Below, one piece after another: positions 1 to 4,659 of a stretch of 5,107 nt of DNA (the first letter of the stretch is position 1; every line of letters starts with the position of its first letter). The stretch is from CAUZSN01 sp963582345 (GTDB taxonomy: Bacteria; Planctomycetota; Planctomycetia; Planctomycetales; Planctomycetaceae). The notes beneath the pieces were generated by a model, which saw only the letters and a program-made list of their open reading frames with translations, had not been told where the DNA came from and made no database searches. The stretch is from the NCBI GenBank assembly GCA_963582345.1, contig CAUZSN010000179.1:1-5107 (forward strand). Direction: 5' to 3'. A program made the position numbers and the translations under genes.

Positions 1-49
1 ATCTCAGTTATTTGCGATGTAAACGACTGGTTTCACTCTCCTTAGGCAA

Positions 50-69
50 CGATCGCTTCATAGCGATCG
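50..69. repeat. Short inverted repeat (8-base arms, 4-base loop)
   Basis: CGATCGCT at 50-57 is mirrored by AGCGATCG at 62-69 around the loop TCAT, and the right arm contains the palindrome GCGATCGC (63-70). No run of T follows, so this is not a typical intrinsic terminator. It may be a protein-binding site or the 3' end of an upstream transcript. Four GATC sites lie close together here (51, 65, 73, 91). A small tandem repeat, TTCTCCAA x2, follows at 103-118. I see no convincing promoter or gene in the rest of 1-186. Confidence 0.4.
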
Positions 70-176
70 CAGGATCGGTCCAATCCATAAGATCGTTAAA
101 GTTTCTCCAATTCTCCAACCGATGAATTCTAAAGCGACGTAATTGCCTCGTTTTTTGACCGTATTCTGTTCCTGTT

Positions 177-181
177 GGGAG
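177..181 (+). promoter_or_regulatory. Ribosome binding site of the repeat lipoprotein gene
   Basis: GGGAG lies five bases before the ATG at 187. This spacing supports the ATG over the in-frame TTG at 175, which would place the site inside the coding region. The ATG also gives a normally proportioned lipoprotein signal peptide. Confidence 0.6.
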
Positions 182-186
182 ATACC

Positions 187-1011
187 ATGAATGGGCTCTT
201 GCGAATTTTGGTCTGTACACTCGTCTCCGTCTTATTAGTCGGATGTTGCTGCCGAAGTAGCTATTACGATCCGTACACCAATTTGATTCATGGCAGAGGA
301 TTTGAGCGACAGAAGCTTGGCATATCAGACAAGATCAATGGCATGTTGACCCAGTCGAAAATCCGCCAAACAAATTGGCAGCAATATGACTATCAGCCAC
401 ACGCTAACGTAGGAAGCCCGCCATATACCTCAGAGGGACACCAGCCACACGCTAACGTAGGAAGCCCGCCATATACCTCAGAGGGATACCAGCCACACGC
501 TAACGTAGGAAGCCCGCCATACACCTCAGAGGGACACCAAACACACATTCTCGCAGGATACCGTTCACAAAACAAAGAAAAACGGGACACAACTGGCTGT
601 GGTCACAATCAGGGTGCACCGTCATGTCAGGCTGGTCGCTTCCCAGCTGCATCTCGCACGTCCTGTGGTTGCGGTCTTGGCACGGACTACGCATCTGTTT
701 CCTGTTCTTCGTCGTGCGAACCGATCATTTCCGGCCATCCGGAACTCAACGTGGAATCACTGCATGCTACATCTCGCACGCCTTGTGGTTGTGGTCTTGG
801 TGCGGACTACGCATCTGTTCCCTGTTCTTCATCGTGCGAACCGATCGTTTCCGACCATTCGGAACTCAACGTAGAGTCGTTGCCTATGACATCAGTTGAG
901 AGTACCCGGATTTTACCAGCTCCACCTGCAATCGAAGAACCGGCTCAGCTTCCCAACAAATCGGCTGTGCCGATTCAAGATGCCCGCCAATTAAATTGGG
1001 TTCCCCGATAA
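187..1011 (+). CDS. Repeat-containing, Cys-rich secreted lipoprotein of unknown function
   Basis: 274 residues. I do not recognise a family. The N-terminus is a lipoprotein signal peptide: a short start with Arg6, a hydrophobic stretch at about 7-19, and the lipobox L17-V18-G19-C20, followed by two more Cys (C21, C22). The mature protein should be lipid-anchored in the cell envelope; residue +2 is not Asp, which by the proteobacterial rule favours the outer membrane. Residues 70-117 are three copies of a 16-residue unit (QPHANVGSPPYTSEGH/Y), followed by a shrunken partial copy (QTHILAGY, 118-125). Residues 155-194 and 195-234 are two copies of a 40-residue module with the Cys pattern CxC-x10-CxxxC, 31 of 40 residues identical. 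The motif RQxNW occurs at 60-64 and again at 267-271 near the C-terminus, framing the repeat region. The start is set by GGGAG five bases upstream of the ATG. The composition (Pro, Ser, Gly, Cys) suggests a non-enzymatic surface or scaffold role. Existence of the gene is well supported; function is unknown. Confidence 0.8.
   Translation: MNGLLRILVCTLVSVLLVGCCCRSSYYDPYTNLIHGRGFERQKLGISDKINGMLTQSKIRQTNWQQYDYQPHANVGSPPYTSEGHQPHANVGSPPYTSEGYQPHANVGSPPYTSEGHQTHILAGYRSQNKEKRDTTGCGHNQGAPSCQAGRFPAASRTSCGCGLGTDYASVSCSSSCEPIISGHPELNVESLHATSRTPCGCGLGADYASVPCSSSCEPIVSDHSELNVESLPMTSVESTRILPAPPAIEEPAQLPNKSAVPIQDARQLNWVPR
394..537 (+). repeat. Three tandem 48-bp repeats inside the lipoprotein gene
   Basis: Copies lie at 394-441, 442-489 and 490-537. 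Copy 2 differs from copy 1 by one base (C to T at 487, His to Tyr) and copy 3 differs by one silent base (T to C at 522). The period is a multiple of three, so copy-number change keeps the frame and adds or removes 16 residues. The near-identity points to recent expansion. A degenerate partial copy follows at 538-561. Confidence 0.97.
649..888 (+). repeat. Two tandem 120-bp repeats encoding a Cys-rich module
   Basis: Copies lie at 649-768 and 769-888, about 84 percent identical in DNA by my count. Each encodes 40 residues with the pattern CxC-x10-CxxxC followed by EPI and ELNVESL. Divergence is much greater than in the 48-bp tract, so this duplication is older. All four Cys are kept in both copies, which suggests they matter (disulfides or metal binding; inference). 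Confidence 0.93.
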
Positions 1012-1047
1012 CTTCCGTGACAAGTGATCTTCGAGGCGGATTTCGCG

Positions 1048-1076
1048 TTGTCTAGTCGATTGAACTTGCTTATCCT
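1048..1076 (+). promoter_or_regulatory. Possible weak sigma-70-type promoter before tsaB
   Basis: TTGTCT (1048-1053, 4 of 6 matches to TTGACA) is followed after 17 bases by TATCCT (1071-1076, 4 of 6 matches to TATAAT). Transcription would begin near 1083, before the ATGs at 1093 and 1114 but after the GTG at 1024. An inverted repeat, CGATTGAA (1057-1064) and TTCAATCG (1077-1084), brackets the -10 box. Chance matches of this quality are common. Confidence 0.25.
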
Positions 1077-1113
1077 TTCAATCGCCCAAGGCATGGAAAA
1101 ACAGACGCTTCCA

Positions 1114-1842
1114 ATGGACGACTTGACGCTGGCAGTTGAAACTTCTGGTCGTGTTGGCAGTGTGGCGTTGTGTCGGAATGGTTTATGTCTTGAGGAACGA
1201 TATCTGGACCAAACGGGTCGTCGCCATGCTCAGACGCTCGTTGTCGAAGTCGACTCATTGTTTCGTAAATTCGGCGTCAGTTCCAGTGACTGCCGGCTAG
1301 TCGCTGTCAGTATCGGTCCCGGCAGCTTCACGGGACTTCGCGTCGGAGTTGTCTTTGCCAAAACATTTGCGTACGCGACTGAGTGTCAAATGGTAGCTGT
1401 GGATACTTTGCATAGTATTGCCTCAGCTAGCCCCTCGGATGTCAAGGAAGTCTACGCAGTCAGCGACGCTGGTCGGAGCGAGTTGTATGTTGGCCATTAT
1501 CGACGACAACAAAATGACAACTGGCAACGACTCGGAAGCATTGCGATCTTTGATGCCGTACAATGGTGCGATGCGCGTTCAGTAGACGACGTAGTAACAG
1601 GTCCTGGAGTCGAACGGGTCATAGAATTGTTTGCGGGCCGTGGCCGCGTTCTGGCTCCAGAAATTCGGAAGCCACGCGCATTGTACGTTGCTCGACTGGG
1701 CCAGCGCAATCTGGCACTCGGTCAATGCAACGACCTGTGGAACTTGGAACCATTCTATCTTCGCAAGAGTGCTGCGGAAGAAAAATTTGAACAGCAACAT
1801 GTTGACTGTGATTCGTCCCATCTATCTGATCACTGTCCTTAG
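1114..1842 (+). CDS. tsaB: tRNA threonylcarbamoyladenosine (t6A) biosynthesis protein TsaB
   Basis: TsaB is the non-catalytic ASKHA-fold partner of TsaD. In the cytoplasm the TsaB-TsaD-TsaE assembly transfers threonylcarbamoyl from the TsaC/TsaC2 product to A37 of ANN-decoding tRNAs. The hallmark GPGSFTGLRVG is at residues 68-78. Other family-like stretches are the first strand LTLAVETSGRVGSVAL (4-19), RRHAQ (36-40), VDTLHSIA (96-103), AVSDAGRSELYVGHY (115-129) and the C-terminal PFYLRKSAAE (213-222). From this ATG the protein is 242 residues, the usual TsaB size, and the first strand begins at residue 4 as in the family. An in-frame ATG at 1093 (249 residues) and a GTG at 1024 (272 residues) are possible; neither has a good ribosome binding site, and the GTG adds a non-family N-terminus. 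The last 44 bases overlap the next gene. tsaD, tsaE and tsaC are not in the window. Confidence 0.92.
   Translation: MDDLTLAVETSGRVGSVALCRNGLCLEERYLDQTGRRHAQTLVVEVDSLFRKFGVSSSDCRLVAVSIGPGSFTGLRVGVVFAKTFAYATECQMVAVDTLHSIASASPSDVKEVYAVSDAGRSELYVGHYRRQQNDNWQRLGSIAIFDAVQWCDARSVDDVVTGPGVERVIELFAGRGRVLAPEIRKPRALYVARLGQRNLALGQCNDLWNLEPFYLRKSAAEEKFEQQHVDCDSSHLSDHCP
1776..1780 (+). promoter_or_regulatory. Ribosome binding site-like GGAAG inside tsaB, before an alternative TTG start
   Basis: GGAAG at 1776-1780 lies six bases before an in-frame TTG at 1787 and 18 bases before the ATG at 1799. The spacing fits the TTG better, so the membrane protein may start at 1787 with four extra residues (MNSN). The signal segment is the same either way. 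Confidence 0.35.
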
Positions 1843-2680
1843 TTTGTTCCTGTTTGTCGGAATCGCTTTGGGTGTCGAAACTGTTCGTGAAATCAATTGG
1901 ACTAGGGTTGCGAAGTCCGGTCAGATTGCTGCAGTGACACTTGTCTTCGACGAACGGCGGGACGCGAAACCAGGAGTGTCAATCTTAAGGACTCAAAATT
2001 CAAAGTCGACACCGCTGACTGCCACAATTCTGACGATCGCGAATCCCGAAATTCACGAAAGCAATTACGCGCTGATTGGTTCGATTCGATACAGCGACGT
2101 GGCTGGGAAGGGCTACCTGGAACTGTGGAACCATTTTTCGTCCGGAGAAAAATTCTTCGCACGAACACTGGGAACCTTCGGACTGATGGATAGTTTGGAA
2201 GGGACATCAGACTGGCGCGAATTCGCTTTGCCGTTTATGAACAAGGATGATGCAGCTGCGCCAGAGAAGCTTGTCCTTAACGTCGTCTTACCCGGCCGTG
2301 GCACGGTCGAATTAAGTTCTCTGAAGTTAATCCAGTATGCTCACGACGACGACCCTTTTGTGGAATCCGGCCCATGGTGGAGTGATCGATCGGCCGGACT
2401 TCTAGGTGGTCTTTTCGGATGTGTGTGCACAATCATTGGGGTGATAATTGGACTGCTCACTGCACAGACTAGAGCACGCCGATTTGTTTTCGTCTTGATC
2501 GACGGGATGATCGTGCTTGGCGTGATCGCCATCGTGGCTGGGTTGGTGGCCATCGTCGGCTCACAGCCTTATGAGGTCTCCTATCCCCTGCTGCTAGTCG
2601 GAGTCATCTTGACCTTGGTGGCTAGCTTCAACAGGCACACGATTCGTCTCAGGTACAACGAGCGTCAGGCTCCACAATGA
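1799..2680 (+). CDS. Membrane protein with an exported beta-rich domain and three C-terminal membrane spans; unknown function
   Basis: 293 residues from the ATG. Residues about 8-26 form a hydrophobic signal anchor or signal peptide. Residues about 28-185 form a soluble, presumably periplasmic domain rich in strand-like stretches; YLELWNHF (106-113), DWREFALPF (138-146) and LVLNVVLPGRGTVELSSLKL (158-177) look like a jelly-roll or carbohydrate-binding-like sandwich (inference; no catalytic motif seen). A WW-containing acidic linker (181-197) leads to three predicted membrane helices at about 199-220, 229-254 and 262-277, and a short basic tail. I associate this layout with uncharacterised planctomycete proteins but know no named function. 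The gene overlaps tsaB by 44 bases, which suggests co-transcription and translational coupling rather than a shared role. The open frame extends further back inside tsaB (to 1631), but that part is a shadow: the signal segment begins only at 1799, or 1787 with the TTG start. Confidence 0.82.
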   Translation: MLTVIRPIYLITVLSLFLFVGIALGVETVREINWTRVAKSGQIAAVTLVFDERRDAKPGVSILRTQNSKSTPLTATILTIANPEIHESNYALIGSIRYSDVAGKGYLELWNHFSSGEKFFARTLGTFGLMDSLEGTSDWREFALPFMNKDDAAAPEKLVLNVVLPGRGTVELSSLKLIQYAHDDDPFVESGPWWSDRSAGLLGGLFGCVCTIIGVIIGLLTAQTRARRFVFVLIDGMIVLGVIAIVAGLVAIVGSQPYEVSYPLLLVGVILTLVASFNRHTIRLRYNERQAPQ

Positions 2681-2714
2681 GTACGAACTGGATACCATTC
2701 ACTGCTTGATTTGA

Positions 2715-2840
2715 CAATTGGGCAACGATTGTTTCACTTGCTTTACGCCTGCGCGACGTATTTTCGCGGACCGTCATCAACGTTGAAACCGTTACTGCAT
2801 GCGGTCGTCGTTACCATTGATTAGCAATTGGAAACGATTG
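2715..2840. repeat. Direct repeat pair CAATTGG-AACGATTG
   Basis: CAATTGGGCAACGATTG (2715-2731) and CAATTGGAAACGATTG (2825-2840) are the same sequence except for one inserted base and one change, with starts 110 bases apart. Each copy is itself an imperfect inverted repeat (CAAT...ATTG). The first directly overlaps the TTGACA at 2711-2716; the second adjoins the left arm of the longer inverted repeat before the protease promoter. Paired binding sites for one regulator are a possible reading. Confidence 0.55.
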
Positions 2841-2891
2841 ACGGTTAAACGAATCAGTGGGCGCAAGTCACCAAACGGCCGTTTGACCGTC
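2840..2891. repeat. Long inverted repeat with a 14-base palindrome in its right arm (candidate operator)
   Basis: GACGGTTAAACG (2840-2851) pairs with CGTTTGACCGTC (2880-2891) over 12 positions with a single T/G mismatch, a wobble pair in RNA, around a 28-base loop. CAAACGGCCGTTTG (2872-2885) is a perfect palindrome and overlaps the first three bases of the -35 box of the protease promoter. A dimeric regulator bound there would block RNA polymerase, so repression is the simplest reading (inference). No T tract follows, so it is not a typical terminator. Confidence 0.6.
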
Positions 2892-2911
2892 CCCAAATCG
2901 TGGTTTATAGT
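2883..2911 (+). promoter_or_regulatory. Promoter of the S41 protease gene (-35 TTGACC, -10 TATAGT)
   Basis: TTGACC (2883-2888) matches TTGACA at five of six positions. After exactly 17 bases comes TATAGT (2906-2911), matching TATAAT at five of six. This is the best housekeeping-type promoter I find in the window. Transcription would start near 2918, giving a leader of about 89 bases before the ATG at 3007. The leader can form small hairpins (CGTGT 2927-2931 with ACACG 2938-2942; CAACGG 2953-2958 with CCGTTG 2984-2989). Confidence 0.55.
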
Positions 2912-2996
2912 CCTCTCAACGATGCGCGTGTGTCGCAACACGAGGAATGAACCAACGGTAGTTCGACCCAACGTGTATCGGAGCCGTTGAAAACAA

Positions 2997-3004
2997 GGGG
3001 GGGG
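2997..3004 (+). promoter_or_regulatory. Eight-G run serving as or replacing the ribosome binding site of the protease gene
   Basis: A run of eight G, preceded by AA, ends two bases before the ATG at 3007. AAGG/GGGG can pair with the anti-Shine-Dalgarno sequence in several registers. Homopolymeric G runs slip during replication, so run length could vary and change the spacing to the start codon, or the run length may be miscalled. Confidence 0.5.
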
Positions 3005-3006
3005 CA

Positions 3007-4659
3007 ATGCGGGTTGGCAAGTTTAAACGTACGTTCAGTTATATTCTTCTATTGTGGACCTTGACGTGGGGAACTCGTCAGGCCACAGCAGATCTCGTTA
3101 CCCGTTCGTCGTTGTCGGATCAGCGGCACTCCATTCAGACGGGAGCCGAGCTAGAACATTCGCGGCATTGGCTTGAGGCCATCGAGCATTATGAAGATGC
3201 CGTCAAATTATGGCCGGAAAGCAAGAACTTAGTATACGGACTACGACGCTCGAAAATTCATTTTGGAATCAAGCGGCGGTACACGGACAAAAGCTTTCAA
3301 AATCAGCTACTGAAAATGTCTCGTCGTGATGCACTGGACCTGTTCGACGAAGTACTGCGTGCTGCAAAGGCGCATTACGTAGAGTCATTGAGTGCTACAT
3401 CCTTCGTCGCACATGGAACTGAAAGTTTTTACCTGTCGTTGGCGAATCAAAAGTTTTTGAACTCACATTTTCCTGAAGCCGTTAAGGCCCAAAATGCTCG
3501 CGAGCGTGCCACGCACATGAGAAAAATTCTGCACGCAAGATACTGGAATAAATCAATCGCCCACTGTAAATCGGCTCGCGAAACAGTCAGCCAGATCTGC
3601 GATATTGCGAGCGAGGTCGTGGGGCTTTCCAGTGCATGCGTGGTGATGGAATACGTCTTCGGAGGATGTAACGCGTTAGACGACTACAGTAGCGTTCTAA
3701 CTCCCGATCGTCTGGACGACCTCGAAAACAACATCGACGGAGAATTTGTCGGCTTGGGTATCGAAATGAAAATCGAGAAAGGCGAGGGATTGTTGTTGGT
3801 CAATGTGCTGCCCGCAAGTCCAGCGGCCGAAGCTGGCGTGCGCGCCGGCGATTACATTACTCGAATTGATGGTTGGGATTGCCGATTTATGTCTACGGAC
3901 GAGGCAGCCAATCTGCTTCGTGGTGCTTCCGGAAGCCGAGTCCGAGTGGTCTTGAAGAGAAATTCGCAGACACCTGTTCGTGAAGCAACTTTAACCCGTA
4001 GAGCCGTCCAGGTAAAAAGTATTCCCGTTTCACAGATCGTCGACCAGCAATACGGCATTGGCTACATTCGGTTAACCGTGTTTCAGAGATCGACCGTTAG
4101 AGAATTGGATGACGCACTTAGCAAACTTCGACGTCAAGGCATGCAAGCCACCATTTTGGACTTACGACAAAACCACGGCGGATTGTTAGATGCCGCTGCT
4201 GATGTCGCCGATCGCTTCATAGGTGCCGGGACCCTGGTGTCAACGAAAGGTCGCACTTTCGAACAAAATGACAGGCTTTATGCTCATCGTCTTGGCACTA
4301 TAGACGTACCGTTAGTCTTGGTGACTGATGATGAAAGTGCCAGTGCCAGCGAAATCGTTGCCGGTGCCATTCGAGATCACCGCCGAGGCTTGATCGTCGG
4401 ACGACAGACATATGGCAAATGGTCGGTCCAGAGTATTTATCCCATTCTCGGTTCCATGGGACTACGGTTGACAACGGCTCGATTCTATTCACCGCACGGC
4501 CATAATTTGGGGAAGATTGGCGTCCGGCCAGATGTCACACTTGATGCGCCGGAAAAACACAAAACCTTCTATCGAGGAACGTCAGACTTTGATGCTTCGA
4601 ATGATAACGATATCCAAAAAGCGATTCAGCTATTACGTACCCAACTGTCACGACAATGA
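3007..4659 (+). CDS. Exported S41-family C-terminal-processing protease (TPR-like + PDZ + peptidase)
   Basis: 550 residues. Serine protease of the CtpA/CtpB/Prc type, which cuts proteins from or near the C-terminus outside the cytoplasm. Residues 1-29 form a signal peptide (MRVGKFKR, hydrophobic core, likely cut after ATA at 26-28). Residues about 40-85 look like one to two TPR helices (AELEHSRHWLEAIEHYEDAVKL), followed by a helical region (105-215) and the family entry segment DDYSSVLTPDRL (225-236). The PDZ domain covers about 245-325 (GEFVGLGIEM, ASPAAEAGVRAGDYITRIDG). The peptidase domain follows: YGIGYIRLTVF (349-359), LDLRQNHGG (384-392), and SASASEI (444-450) with predicted catalytic Ser446, Lys471 and Gln475, spaced 25 and 4 as in Prc and CtpB. 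Oddities are NHGG instead of the usual NPGG and GKW instead of GKG beside the catalytic Lys. Active-site residues are intact, so it is probably functional. An in-frame stop at 2959 rules out a longer start. The next gene overlaps its stop. Confidence 0.93.
   Translation: MRVGKFKRTFSYILLLWTLTWGTRQATADLVTRSSLSDQRHSIQTGAELEHSRHWLEAIEHYEDAVKLWPESKNLVYGLRRSKIHFGIKRRYTDKSFQNQLLKMSRRDALDLFDEVLRAAKAHYVESLSATSFVAHGTESFYLSLANQKFLNSHFPEAVKAQNARERATHMRKILHARYWNKSIAHCKSARETVSQICDIASEVVGLSSACVVMEYVFGGCNALDDYSSVLTPDRLDDLENNIDGEFVGLGIEMKIEKGEGLLLVNVLPASPAAEAGVRAGDYITRIDGWDCRFMSTDEAANLLRGASGSRVRVVLKRNSQTPVREATLTRRAVQVKSIPVSQIVDQQYGIGYIRLTVFQRSTVRELDDALSKLRRQGMQATILDLRQNHGGLLDAAADVADRFIGAGTLVSTKGRTFEQNDRLYAHRLGTIDVPLVLVTDDESASASEIVAGAIRDHRRGLIVGRQTYGKWSVQSIYPILGSMGLRLTTARFYSPHGHNLGKIGVRPDVTLDAPEKHKTFYRGTSDFDASNDNDIQKAIQLLRTQLSRQ

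Larger units (their letters stand above)
2681..3006. other. Intergenic regulatory region, 326 bases
   Basis: No convincing protein gene is seen. Open frames on both strands (2799-2990 plus, 2792-3007 minus) have no domain-like content. The region holds a near-perfect direct repeat, an isolated TTGACA (2711-2716) without a good -10 box, a 14-base palindrome nested in a longer inverted repeat, a strong promoter match at 2883-2911, and a G8 run before the protease start. I saw no U-tailed terminator for the preceding membrane-protein gene. Confidence 0.7.

Noticed and set aside
155..183. Promoter with TTGACC (155-160) for the lipoprotein gene
   Set aside because: No acceptable -10 box at 16-18 bases; that spacing falls on the ribosome binding site.
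8..220. 70-residue open frame on the minus strand over the upstream region
   Set aside because: No recognisable domain, it runs into the start of the lipoprotein gene on the opposite strand, and no ribosome binding site or promoter was evident.
394..537. CRISPR-like array
   Set aside because: The copies abut with no spacers and lie inside a coding frame; this is a coding tandem repeat.
393..590. Minus-strand open frame with repeated CGWYPSEVYGGLPTLA-like units
   Set aside because: The repetition simply mirrors the 48-bp repeats of the plus-strand lipoprotein; a period divisible by three makes every frame repetitive.
599..899. Two plus-strand open frames over the 120-bp repeats
   Set aside because: Alternate-frame shadows. 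The frame with the lipoprotein signal peptide and conserved Cys pattern is the coherent one.
1024..1113. GTG 1024 as the start of tsaB
   Set aside because: It adds 30 residues not typical of TsaB, has no ribosome binding site and would lie upstream of the candidate promoter.
1631..1798. N-terminal extension of the membrane protein into tsaB
   Set aside because: It reads through conserved tsaB sequence in another frame; the signal segment begins at 1799 (or 1787).
2677..2709. ATG overlapping the membrane-protein stop (ATGA) as the start of a coupled gene
   Set aside because: The frame ends after 10 codons.
2872..2891. Intrinsic terminator for the membrane-protein gene
   Set aside because: The palindrome has no following T run and lies on the -35 box of a good promoter match.
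2792..3007. Small genes on either strand of the intergenic gap
   Set aside because: The 63-residue plus-strand and 71-residue minus-strand frames show no domain and overlap the promoter, palindrome and G8 elements.
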